From the NCBI GenBank assembly GCA_044221445.1, contig JBGAPF010000002.1, positions 1 to 64,000 on the forward strand: a DNA stretch of 64,000 nt, given 5' to 3'. This DNA is from JBDHTS01 sp044221445. Lineage in GTDB: Bacteria > Pseudomonadota > Alphaproteobacteria > Micavibrionales > Micavibrionaceae. The translations under genes and the position numbers were made by a program. Positions 34,682 through 42,625 of this stretch are shown one piece after another (position 1 is the first letter of the stretch; every line of letters begins with the position of its first letter). The notes under the pieces were generated by a model. It saw only the letters and a program-made list of their open reading frames with translations, did not search any database and was not told the DNA's origin.

Positions 34682-36020
34682 CGAGCGCCTCCGCTTCTTC
34701 CATATCGGCCTTGCGCGTTCTCGGCTTGATCGTATCGGCAGGCACTTCATAACGACGGGCGGCTTCGGTCATGTTCAGATTGAGAAGTTTTTCGTCGCCC
34801 AATTGCAAAACGTCGTCCGGAACGGTGGGTTTCACCCCCAGCGCAGCCATAATCTCTCCCGCGACGGCTTTTGCAAGAAGCGGCGGCACGGAATTTCCGA
34901 TCTGGCGGAAACCGTGCCATTTCGTCGCATGGAAACGGAACCAGTCGGGATAGCTGTGCAGCCTAGCCGCTTCGCGTACCGTAATGCAGCGCGGCACATG
35001 CGGATGGATAGGCCTCGGCGAAGTGAATGCACCCCTGTCGCTTGCCGTTCCAGCCCGAATGGTATTGCACAGGCCTTTCGGATCGAGCTTGTGGAAACGG
35101 CTGACCGGCTCCGCCCTGCCCCATTCCGCAGCCGCAAAACGCTTTTGCGAAATGTCGTTGTGTTCCGTGCGGGTACTGGACGTCAGCAAATCTCTGTCGA
35201 ATTGACGGCGATAGGAATAATCCTGAATGTCGTTTGCCGTCCCGCGCATGGCACGGCTGTATTCCGTCCCCTTGCCGTATTTCGCTTTGACCCAATCCTT
35301 GTCGAACAATGCGGCGAATTTTTCTACAGCGGGCAGATCGCCGATGGCATCCCATACAGACGGCCCCAGCGGGAGCTTTGCATTGTCTTTAGAATGGCGG
35401 TTCTTATCTTCGCGGTGGCGATGCGTGGCCGCAGGATAAGCGGGCAAATCCATATCCTCACGAGCGCCCAGCAAAAACACCCTGCGCCTGTCCTGAGGAA
35501 CGCCGTATTCGGCAGCATATAGAATTTCATACGGCTGGACGACTTTATAGCCGTTCTTCGCAAATTTCCCGATCATTTCTTCCAGAAACTTCTTGTGTTT
35601 GCCGAGCGCCAATCCCGGCACGTTCTCGAACACAAAATATTTCGGGCCAAGCTCCAGCACCAGCCGAACGAAATGGCTTACGAGTTCGTTTCTGGGGTCT
35701 TCCAGGGCGCGTTTTCCGATCATGGAAAACCCCTGGCAGGGCGCACCGCCGAACACTACGTCTATGTCGCGGTCGCCGATACCGGCTTTCAGGCGAAGCT
35801 CGGCGGCTTTAACGCGCTTTACGTCTTTGCAAACGATTTCACTGTAGGGAAAATTGAACTCATGGATAGCGCAGTGGATCGGGTCGATCTCCACGGCGGC
35901 GGCAATGTCGAAACCGGCCTGCTCGAACCCTAAACTCAAGCCCCCCGCACCGGCAAACAGGTCGATCCCAATGGGCCGTTTCTTATTTGCTTTTCCTGCT
36001 CCGTATTTTCTTTTCGACAT
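34674..36020 (-). CDS. DNA (cytosine-5) methyltransferase 1 (448 aa)
   Basis: C5 methyltransferase that should protect the element's own restriction site. Conserved motifs appear in order: I (IDLFAGAGGLSLGFEQAGF, residues 19-37), IV with the catalytic Cys 95 (GGAPCQGFS), VI (FENVPG), VIII (QDRRRVFLLG) and X (RQIGNSVPPLLAKAVA). The target-recognition region lies between VIII and IX. GAGGAAA precedes the ATG. Its 5' end overlaps vsr by 38 bases and its 3' end overlaps the endonuclease gene, giving a tight vsr-methyltransferase-endonuclease operon. Confidence 0.93.
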   Translation of the reverse strand: MSKRKYGAGKANKKRPIGIDLFAGAGGLSLGFEQAGFDIAAAVEIDPIHCAIHEFNFPYSEIVCKDVKRVKAAELRLKAGIGDRDIDVVFGGAPCQGFSMIGKRALEDPRNELVSHFVRLVLELGPKYFVFENVPGLALGKHKKFLEEMIGKFAKNGYKVVQPYEILYAAEYGVPQDRRRVFLLGAREDMDLPAYPAATHRHREDKNRHSKDNAKLPLGPSVWDAIGDLPAVEKFAALFDKDWVKAKYGKGTEYSRAMRGTANDIQDYSYRRQFDRDLLTSSTRTEHNDISQKRFAAAEWGRAEPVSRFHKLDPKGLCNTIRAGTASDRGAFTSPRPIHPHVPRCITVREAARLHSYPDWFRFHATKWHGFRQIGNSVPPLLAKAVAGEIMAALGVKPTVPDDVLQLGDEKLLNLNMTEAARRYEVPADTIKPRTRKADMEEAEALVG

Positions 36021-36432
36021 TACTTTCCTCTAAAAATTCAACCATCTTGCGGGACAGCGATTCGGGGTTTTTAAGCTCGCACTGCCATACGATAAGGCTT
36101 TTCCATCCCATATCAAGGAGTTCCGACTCAGCCAGCTTATCACGGCGTACATTTCTCTTGAATTTTTCTTTCCAATATTCGGTTCTTGTCTTGGGGATAC
36201 CGGCGTATTTGCATTTCGGGTGCCGGTGCCAGAAACATCCATGTACGAAAACGACCTTTTTCCGGCTCTTGAAAACGACGTCCGGCTTTCCCGGCAACCC
36301 GGCATCGTGGAGCCTGAATCTGTAGCCGAGAGCATGGAGCAAGCGCCTTACCGCCAGTTCCGGCTTGGTTCCCTTCGACCGGATAGCGGACATAATCTCG
36401 CTTCTTCTCGATGAGGATACATGGTCTACCAT
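35983..36432 (-). CDS. vsr: Very short patch repair (Vsr) endonuclease
   Basis: Nicks DNA next to T:G mismatches that arise when 5-methylcytosine deaminates, protecting C5-methylated sites from mutation. The hallmark stretches are present: SEIMSAIRSKGTKPE at residues 10-24, the metal-binding Asp in GLPGKPDVVF, VVFVHGCFWHRHPKC, and a closing VWQCEL. The 149-residue length is normal. The ATG at 36432 is supported by GGAG and by the family N-terminus; longer in-frame starts are not. It is first in the operon with methyltransferase 1, and divergent from the MORC gene with a 97-base gap. Confidence 0.92.
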   Translation of the reverse strand: MVDHVSSSRRSEIMSAIRSKGTKPELAVRRLLHALGYRFRLHDAGLPGKPDVVFKSRKKVVFVHGCFWHRHPKCKYAGIPKTRTEYWKEKFKRNVRRDKLAESELLDMGWKSLIVWQCELKNPESLSRKMVEFLEESNVEKKIRSRKSK

Positions 36433-36529
36433 ACGGTTTTGGCTCCAAAAACGGTCGGAAAGTCGATAAATCCCATAGCAATTTACCCTGAAAATATCTA
36501 ATCTCGGCATATCAGCAAAGAGACAATAT

Positions 36530-38686
36530 ATGCCGAAACCGCAGCCAGTGCAGAACCCGGACGCCGGAAGACCGTTAAAAGTCGGTATGAAAATCCATAC
36601 CGGCATGTTGGAGTCTTTGGGGATAAATATGTATACCTCCATCGGCAAGAGCCTGGTGGAGTTCATTGCCAACGGCTTCGACGCCGAAGCGTCCGAGGTC
36701 AAGGTTGCCATCCCTTTCGACGTCATTGAAAAGGCGAGACTGGAGCTTCGGGCAAAGGCCAAAAAAGAGGCCGATGCGGGGGAGCGCGAAGATTTTCAAA
36801 AAATATACGAGCCGTTGCCCGACAACATTGAAATCGTCGTCGAAGACGACGGACACGGCATGACGGTTGAGCAACTGGAAAACAAATTTCTCATCGTCAA
36901 CCGGAACCGGAGAAAAGCGGAAGGCGACAAATCCGAGAACGGCATAAGAAACGTTATGGGCCGGAAGGGTCTGGGGAAACTGGCAGGTTTCGGCGTTGCC
37001 GAACAGGTCATCGTGCAGACGAAAAGGAAAAATGAAACCTACGCCACGACCATCACGATGGATTTCAACGAAATCAAACAGTGCGAATCCGTCGGGGACG
37101 TACAGTTTCACCCCGTTTACGAGGACGATCTCGATCCCGAAAAATCCGGCACTAAAATAACGCTCCGGCGGCTCCGTTGCGATTCTTTCAAATCGAAAGA
37201 AGACGGGATCGGCGACACGCTTGCAAAAAATTTCTCGATAACGGGAGACGATTTCAAAATTTATTTGAACGGGAAGGAAATCGAAGAGCCGGAAGTCGAT
37301 TACGAATTCGTTTATCCGCCCGCAGATCAGCACGACGAAAATGGCCTCGGATCGGCGAACGTAACGGTACATGAAGGGTTCGATTATCCGATTTTGTACG
37401 TTGTAAAATTCCGCGCCCGCCCCAACGATTCAAACGACGGAAAAATCAGGGGAAGCCTTCCGGCGTATATGCGGGGAGCAAGGGTATATTGCAACAAACG
37501 GCTGGCTGCCGGGCCTACGCTCTTCAACCTTCCGACCGGAATGCACAATTTCCACTCTCAAAGCTATATGGAGTGCATAGTTCATGCCGACGTCCTGGAT
37601 CAACAGGAAACCGATCTGATCGGAACGAACAGGTCGGGATTGAAAACGGACAACGAAGTCGTCGATGCGTTCATCGTTACGGTCACGGAATTGATGCGGC
37701 AAGCCCTATATGAACATGGGAAATTCCGAGATAAAAAGGTCGAAGAGGAAATCGAGAACGACCCGATCAGCAAAACCGTTCTGGAAGCCGTCTCGCAGCT
37801 TGCAACGAAAAACAGAGAACCGGCCAAGAAAATCCTGACCACGCTCGCCGCCAGCGAGGGAATCGACAGCGAGGCCTATCAGGAAGTGGCCCCTCACCTT
37901 ATCAAGGCCATCAATTCTTCCGAGGTTCTCATAGAATTGATTAAAACGGGGACCAACCCGGAAGATTTGAAAACCATCATCGGGCAACTGACCGAGCTTG
38001 CGGCGGTGGAAAAAAGCGACGTCCTGAAACTTTACCGTGGGCGCCGGCACGGCATTGTGGGGCTTCAAAAACTGGAAGAACGCTCCCATACGGGCCAGCA
38101 AGACGAACGTTACGAAGACGAATTGCAAAAACTGTTGAAAAACAACCCGTGGCTTATCAAGCCGGAATACAACAATTATCTCACCAGCGACGACAACATG
38201 GGAGAGGTTGCGCGAAAACTGACCGCTAAACTGGAAATCGACTACGATGCGAAAAACGTAGACAAAGCCAAAGACAAGCGCCCGGATTTGGTATTCGTCG
38301 CCGTCAATCCCGACACCCCGACCACCATATCCGTCGTCGAGCTTAAATCTCCGAACGTTCCCTTGACCAACGAGCATTTGAGCCAGCTCAAGGGGTATAT
38401 GATGGACATCGATGCCGTCGTTCAAAACGACTATCAGGGCCAGGCGAACATAACCGGCCACCTGATCGGCAATTTGCCGAGGCCGGATACGCAATCGAGA
38501 GACGGAAAACTTCTCTTAAAAGAAATGAAGGACGCCGGTACGGGAGCGAAATGGGAAGTCATCACTTTGCCGCTGCTTCTCGACCGCGCCCGCAAAGTTC
38601 ATCAAAGCGTCATTGAAGCCATTGAAGCCGAAGAACGCGAACAGGCCGACGGCGAAGATGGGAAAAAGCCTAAAAAAGGCTCTTAA
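36530..38686 (+). CDS. MORC-like GHKL ATPase fused to a PD-(D/E)XK-type nuclease domain (718 aa)
   Basis: Residues ~30-260 form a GHKL ATPase of the MORC/Hsp90/MutL type. The Bergerat motifs are E44-FIAN48 (N box), VEDDGHGM at 104-111 and GRKGLGKLAGFG at 144-155. A second domain with MRGARVYCNKRL follows, corresponding to the S5-like transducer. The C-terminal ~190 residues resemble DUF4263/Shedu-like nucleases: KNNPWLIKPEY, then RPDLVFVA with D586, then VVELKSP with E604-x-K606. Prokaryotic MORC-like proteins are known companions of C5 restriction-modification genes. It faces vsr across a short divergent gap, and its last 17 bases overlap methyltransferase 2 on the other strand. Role in restriction or in ATP-driven DNA capture is inferred. 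Confidence 0.82.
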   Translation: MPKPQPVQNPDAGRPLKVGMKIHTGMLESLGINMYTSIGKSLVEFIANGFDAEASEVKVAIPFDVIEKARLELRAKAKKEADAGEREDFQKIYEPLPDNIEIVVEDDGHGMTVEQLENKFLIVNRNRRKAEGDKSENGIRNVMGRKGLGKLAGFGVAEQVIVQTKRKNETYATTITMDFNEIKQCESVGDVQFHPVYEDDLDPEKSGTKITLRRLRCDSFKSKEDGIGDTLAKNFSITGDDFKIYLNGKEIEEPEVDYEFVYPPADQHDENGLGSANVTVHEGFDYPILYVVKFRARPNDSNDGKIRGSLPAYMRGARVYCNKRLAAGPTLFNLPTGMHNFHSQSYMECIVHADVLDQQETDLIGTNRSGLKTDNEVVDAFIVTVTELMRQALYEHGKFRDKKVEEEIENDPISKTVLEAVSQLATKNREPAKKILTTLAASEGIDSEAYQEVAPHLIKAINSSEVLIELIKTGTNPEDLKTIIGQLTELAAVEKSDVLKLYRGRRHGIVGLQKLEERSHTGQQDERYEDELQKLLKNNPWLIKPEYNNYLTSDDNMGEVARKLTAKLEIDYDAKNVDKAKDKRPDLVFVAVNPDTPTTISVVELKSPNVPLTNEHLSQLKGYMMDIDAVVQNDYQGQANITGHLIGNLPRPDTQSRDGKLLLKEMKDAGTGAKWEVITLPLLLDRARKVHQSVIEAIEAEEREQADGEDGKKPKKGS

Positions 38687-39635
38687 CGGATTTGGCGACG
38701 GCCTCGGCAAGGGGAATGGGAACGCCGTTGCCGATCTGACGCGCTATTGAAGTTCTGCTCCCCGAAAACTCCCATTTGTCGGGAATGCCCTGCAATCTTG
38801 CGCCTTCCCTCAGCGTTATAACCCTGTCTTCCGTGGGATGGATATATCGGCCTTTCGACGGATTCCAAAAACAACAGCGGATAGTATTGGCGGGTTCTTT
38901 GTAATTCATTCTTCCCCAAACGTCGACGGCCTGACAGCCCATTGCAAACCACGATTCAGGGCATAGGTGGGGCGCGATTTTCATCAAATCTATTTTGCTG
39001 CCGTTCCTGGGAATATGCCTGATTCTTTCCAGCGCCAATTCCGAAGGCTTGGACGTAGAGTGCATTCCTTCGGCGTCGGCAACGCGGCTCAACCCCTTGA
39101 AAGCGTCCTCTACCGTAAGATTTTTTCTGGAGAGCCTCGGTTCGTCGGGCAGTCCGATGCGGGAAAAAATCGTAAAACTTCTTTTTCTGTGCTGCGCCGC
39201 GCCGTAATCGCTGGCGTTCAACACCCATGAAACGTGTTCAAATCCGAGTACAGAAAAATCCTTTTTCAAGGTTCTGCAATAAGGAGACGTCAAAAATTGA
39301 GGAACGTTTTCTATGACGACGACCTTGGCGCGGCTGAGTTTCGCCCAATCAAGCAAAAGCAAAGACAGTTTGTTCCTGGCGTCTTTTTTGTCCCTCTTTC
39401 CGAGAGTGCTGAAACCTTGACAGGGCGGGCCGGCAACGATCAGGTCGCACTTGACGTCGCGCTTGATTTGTCCGACGTCCCTGACTTCTGCAACCTTGTT
39501 TTTGAGATTCCGGTTGTAGGATGAAATCGCATTCTCATCCAGATCGGCGGCATATATCGTCTCAAACCCGGCACGGGAAAAACCTTCTCCCATTAAACCG
39601 GCGCCGCAAAAAAGTTCCACGCTTCTCATAGCCAT
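38670..39635 (-). CDS. DNA (cytosine-5) methyltransferase 2 (321 aa)
   Basis: A second, shorter C5 methyltransferase, clearly different from the first. The motifs are VELFCGAGLMGEGFSRAGF (I), GPPCQGFS with catalytic Cys 72 (IV), IENVPQ (VI), QHRKRSFTI (VIII) and RQIGNGVPIPLAEAVA (X). It may methylate the second strand of an asymmetric site whose other strand is handled by methyltransferase 1, or belong with the MORC-nuclease. No clear ribosome site precedes the ATG at 39635 (ATG at 39629 is also possible). It is divergent from the XRE regulator and shares its 102-base control region. Confidence 0.92.
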   Translation of the reverse strand: MAMRSVELFCGAGLMGEGFSRAGFETIYAADLDENAISSYNRNLKNKVAEVRDVGQIKRDVKCDLIVAGPPCQGFSTLGKRDKKDARNKLSLLLLDWAKLSRAKVVVIENVPQFLTSPYCRTLKKDFSVLGFEHVSWVLNASDYGAAQHRKRSFTIFSRIGLPDEPRLSRKNLTVEDAFKGLSRVADAEGMHSTSKPSELALERIRHIPRNGSKIDLMKIAPHLCPESWFAMGCQAVDVWGRMNYKEPANTIRCCFWNPSKGRYIHPTEDRVITLREGARLQGIPDKWEFSGSRTSIARQIGNGVPIPLAEAVAKSVKSLF

Positions 39636-39737
39636 AAATTTTACCGAACTGGGGTTAAGGAATGATTTTTTGACAATTTATTCACCATATGAATATATTT
39701 AATAAAATTATTCATGTAAAGAATTTTTGAGTGGGCA
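39636..39737. promoter_or_regulatory. Divergent promoter with operator-like dyad, methyltransferase 2 / XRE regulator
   Basis: On the + strand TTGACA (39670-39675) is followed after 18 bases by TATATT (39694-39699). Between and touching them is the dyad TATTC-accatat-GAATA (39679-39695). A related ATTATTCAT lies downstream near 39708. A repressor bound here would control its own gene and could also affect the divergent methyltransferase, as in C-protein-controlled restriction-modification systems. The control link is inference. Confidence 0.6.
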
Positions 39738-40046
39738 ATGAGTAGGATAAAAAACATCGTTAGAAACGCTCGCGGAGACATGAGCCAGGCCGCTTTTGCG
39801 CGGCTTTTGGGCAAAACTCAGGGGCTTGTCTCGAAATACGAAAGCGGCGCGGTCAGCCCTCCGTCCGACACGATGGAAAAGTGTATGGAAATTCTTGAAA
39901 TGAATAACGGCGGCGACGTCAATATCGACGCACTGGTCAAAAGAGTGCGTTCCGAACTGAAAGCCCCCCAACTGGCGTATGTGCGGAAATCCATTGCCGC
40001 CCTGCTGGACGGCGTAAGGGCAAGCGATAAAAGCTCCGGTCTTTAA
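39738..40046 (+). CDS. XRE-family helix-turn-helix regulator (102 aa)
   Basis: Short Cro/C1-type DNA-binding protein. The helix-turn-helix is at residues ~14-48 (MSQAAFARLLGKTQGLVSKYESGAVSPPSDTM). The C-terminal half is helical and probably dimerises. GAGTGGG precedes the ATG. Its size, its divergent position beside a methyltransferase, and the dyad in its promoter suggest a controller (C) protein timing restriction versus modification. It could equally be a general repressor of the cargo. Confidence 0.85.
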   Translation: MSRIKNIVRNARGDMSQAAFARLLGKTQGLVSKYESGAVSPPSDTMEKCMEILEMNNGGDVNIDALVKRVRSELKAPQLAYVRKSIAALLDGVRASDKSSGL

Positions 40047-40095
40047 ATCCCTTCCGGCATTGCATTTTCCCCACACGACAGATACAAACGAGTCA

Positions 40096-40116
40096 GATTG
40101 CCCTAATTGGGCAATC
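40096..40116. repeat. Hairpin between the XRE gene and the C4-like RNA region
   Basis: Perfect 8-base arms GATTGCCC and GGGCAATC around a 5-base loop, 50 bases after the XRE stop. It has no T-run, so it is a poor intrinsic terminator. It could be part of a leader or a binding site. Confidence 0.5.
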
Positions 40117-40179
40117 CGGGGCGTTTCAACCCCTCCATAGCGGCCCAATAGCATCAGGCCGTTAATCATCGGTGCTGCC

Positions 40180-40320
40180 CTCTCGACCTTTGGTCGGGGA
40201 GGCGGCGGAATACAATAGCGCAAGCAAATACGCTGCGCCGTTCTATGGACGGTTGAAAACTCCCCGGCTGCCAAGGTCATTCCTTGGTAGCCGTTTCCAC
40301 TTCAGGAAGGGAGAACGGCC
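40180..40320 (+). ncRNA. C4 / P4-immunity-like regulatory RNA candidate
   Basis: Structured non-coding stretch just before a 58-codon gene. It contains CGACC-ttt-GGTCG, a long-range pair of CGGGGAG (40195-40201) with CTCCCCG (40260-40266), and a near-perfect hairpin GGCTGCCAAGG-tcatt-CCTTGGTAGCC (40266-40292). The wording AAATACGCTGCG...ACTCCCCGGCTGCC...GGTCATTCC recalls the C4 antisense RNA of phages P1/P7 and the CI RNA of satellite P4, recalled from memory and not searched. It fits the P4-like chassis. Such RNAs act in cis by antisense pairing and termination. Confidence 0.5.
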
Positions 40321-40497
40321 ATGCCGTCGAAAAAGGAAATCACGCCGGAGGAATTGGCTGCGAGGGTCAAGCGCAGCATGATCGAGTCCGCACCGGACGT
40401 CGATCTGTATCAGTTTCTCGATCTCGATGCGCTGGAACGGGAAATGGTTTCAGAAATCAAGAAAATCCGCCTATTGGCGAAGGAAAACAAGGCCTAA
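40321..40497 (+). CDS. Small hypothetical protein (58 aa)
   Basis: A 58-codon frame with GAAGGGAG before its ATG, sitting directly downstream of the C4-like RNA. The product is helical and charged (MPSKKEITPEELAARVKRSM, then LDLDALEREMVSEIKKIRL). No motif is recognised. In P4-like elements the immunity RNA is followed by short regulated genes, so it may be the target of the RNA. It is followed after 98 bases by the GmrSD gene in the same direction. Confidence 0.6.
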   Translation: MPSKKEITPEELAARVKRSMIESAPDVDLYQFLDLDALEREMVSEIKKIRLLAKENKA

Positions 40498-40595
40498 AGC
40501 CCTGTCGTGAAACGGGAAAACATCTCTGGTGAATCGTTTTTCCACATGCTACGCATGAATATTGAATTTTTGAATTTTAAGGCAGGGGAAATTTT

Positions 40596-42623
40596 ATGAA
40601 AGCTGGCCCGGTTGAAATTGGCGTTCTTCTTCAAAAGCCGCAGAGATATTGCGTTCCCATCTATCAGCGCCATTACGTTTGGAACAGAGAAAAACAATGG
40701 GAGCCGTTCTGGAACGACATTAGAACCAAAGCCGTTGAACGTATGAGCGGGCGCGAACGGCGGTTTTCCCATTACATGGGAGCCGTCGTTCTGGAGGCGA
40801 GAGGCGGCTTTTCGGCCCGCAGCGTTCGCAGCTTCCAGGTCGTGGACGGACAGCAACGATTGACGACATTTCAGATTTTTCTTGCCGCCGCCCGCGACTA
40901 CGCCAAGTCCATAGGTCTGGACACAACGGCTGAAACAATATCGGCATATCTGATTAACCCCTCCCCGCACTTGATGGAAAATCCTGAAACCGAAATTTTC
41001 AAGGTCTGGCCCACACAATACGACCGAGAACTTTTTCTCGATATTGTCAACATCGGTAGCCGCACCGCACTGAGAAAGAAATACAGCCAGTATTTTTACA
41101 GGAAACGCGACCAGATATACGCCTACAGCACCACACCGAATCTCTTAGCGGGATACGGCTTCTTTTACGACCGTATCAAGCATTCTGTGGAAACGGACGA
41201 TCTCTACGACGAATTTGCCGAAGCGCCGGAAATCGAAGAGGAAGAGGATGAAGAGGCGGAAACGGAACGGGTGCAGGAGAACAGTCAGCCGACCCCGCAA
41301 GGCCCGGATGAAATTCCAAGAGAAATAAAGCTGAATACAATCTGGCAGTCTCTTGTTGAAGAATTCAAGGTCGTTGAAATTGTTCTGGAAGAAGGCGACG
41401 ACGCTCAGGTTATCTTTGAAACCCTGAACGAACGGGGAGAACCTTTGCTTGCTGCCGATCTTGTCCGCAACAACATCTTTCAAAGAGCCGATGCACGGAA
41501 AGAAAATGCGGAAAAACTTTTTGCAAAGCACTGGAAGAATTTTGAAGATCCTTTTTGGAGCGTCATGGAGAAACAGGGCCGCTATAAAAAACCGAGAATT
41601 GAATTCTTCCTTTCAAACTTCATTGCCGGCCAGATAGCCGGGGAGGTCAATTTATCGAAGCTGTTCAGCGAATATAAAGCCTTCCTCAAATCCAAAAAAT
41701 TCGACACTGTGGATGCGGAGCTTCAAGAAATCGCCAGCTACGGAGAAATTTACCGCGATCTTATCGGGCGTTCCGGCGATACGCCTCTTTCACGCTTCTC
41801 CAAAAGACTGTTGCCGTGGGACGTTACAACGGTTTTTCCTCTGGTCATGCGCCTCTGGCAAGCCGATACAATGGAGGAAGATGACAAAGCGCAATGTCTG
41901 GAAATGATCCTGTCCCTGATCGTGCGGCGGGCCGTATGCGAATTGACAACCAAGAATTACAACAAATTTTTCCTGTCGATCATTGCATACATGGACGATA
42001 AGGGCTGGAGCAAAGCCAATCTTGCAACCTTCTTGCTGGCACAAAAATCAGAGACGGGAAGATTCCCCCGCGACGAAGAATTTGAGCAACGCTGGCTTTC
42101 GACGCCGGTTTATACCAAACTGCAACCCGCCCGTACCCGCGCCATTCTTGAAGAAATCGAGATTGCCAAACGCGGGCGCTTTCATGAAACGAAGGCGCTG
42201 GCGGAAAATTTATCGGTGGAGCATGTATTGCCTCAAGATTGGGAAAAAACCTGGCCTCTCAGGAACGGCACAGTCCCCACCGGCGAAGAAATCATGCAAA
42301 CGCTTTTTTCCTCGACGGAGGACGATTCTACACTCGGTCAGATCGTGCGCCGGAATAGGATGAAAGAAACCATCGGCAATCTCACCGTTATCACAAAGAA
42401 CCTGAACAGTTCTTTTGGGAACGGCCCGTTTTCAGAGAAGAAGGCCGCCCTTGGGGAACATTCCTTGCTCGTCCTAAACCGGGAAATCACGGCATACGAC
42501 AATTGGGATGAGGAAAAAATCTATGAACGCGGCAAGAACCTGCTCACAACGGCCAAGAAGATATGGACTGTTCCGGCTTTAGAAATGGAAGACAAAAAGG
42601 GGCTTGAAGCCGCCGGCGGTTGA
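40596..42623 (+). CDS. GmrSD-type modification-dependent endonuclease, DUF262-DUF1524 fusion (675 aa)
   Basis: Type IV restriction enzyme candidate. The DUF262 part (GmrS/ParB-like NTPase) shows VPIYQRHYVW at residues 20-29 and VVDGQQRLTT at 82-91. An acidic stretch at ~215-230 separates subregions, and the conserved VIFETLNERGEPL follows. The DUF1524 part (GmrD, HNH/His-Me finger nuclease) has SVEHVLPQDW with H543 and GNLTVITKNLN with N595. Family members cut DNA carrying modified cytosine such as glucosylated hydroxymethylcytosine, so they can coexist with 5-methylcytosine made by the neighbouring methyltransferases. GGGGAA precedes the ATG, and an AT-rich gap of 98 bases probably holds the promoter. 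Confidence 0.85.
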   Translation: MKAGPVEIGVLLQKPQRYCVPIYQRHYVWNREKQWEPFWNDIRTKAVERMSGRERRFSHYMGAVVLEARGGFSARSVRSFQVVDGQQRLTTFQIFLAAARDYAKSIGLDTTAETISAYLINPSPHLMENPETEIFKVWPTQYDRELFLDIVNIGSRTALRKKYSQYFYRKRDQIYAYSTTPNLLAGYGFFYDRIKHSVETDDLYDEFAEAPEIEEEEDEEAETERVQENSQPTPQGPDEIPREIKLNTIWQSLVEEFKVVEIVLEEGDDAQVIFETLNERGEPLLAADLVRNNIFQRADARKENAEKLFAKHWKNFEDPFWSVMEKQGRYKKPRIEFFLSNFIAGQIAGEVNLSKLFSEYKAFLKSKKFDTVDAELQEIASYGEIYRDLIGRSGDTPLSRFSKRLLPWDVTTVFPLVMRLWQADTMEEDDKAQCLEMILSLIVRRAVCELTTKNYNKFFLSIIAYMDDKGWSKANLATFLLAQKSETGRFPRDEEFEQRWLSTPVYTKLQPARTRAILEEIEIAKRGRFHETKALAENLSVEHVLPQDWEKTWPLRNGTVPTGEEIMQTLFSSTEDDSTLGQIVRRNRMKETIGNLTVITKNLNSSFGNGPFSEKKAALGEHSLLVLNREITAYDNWDEEKIYERGKNLLTTAKKIWTVPALEMEDKKGLEAAGG

Positions 42624-42625
42624 CA

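Noticed and set aside
40172..40381. A 69-codon frame on the + strand across the C4-like region
   Set aside because: It overlaps the structured RNA and the well-supported 58-aa gene in another frame, and it has no ribosome site. Its conserved-looking wording is explained by the RNA.
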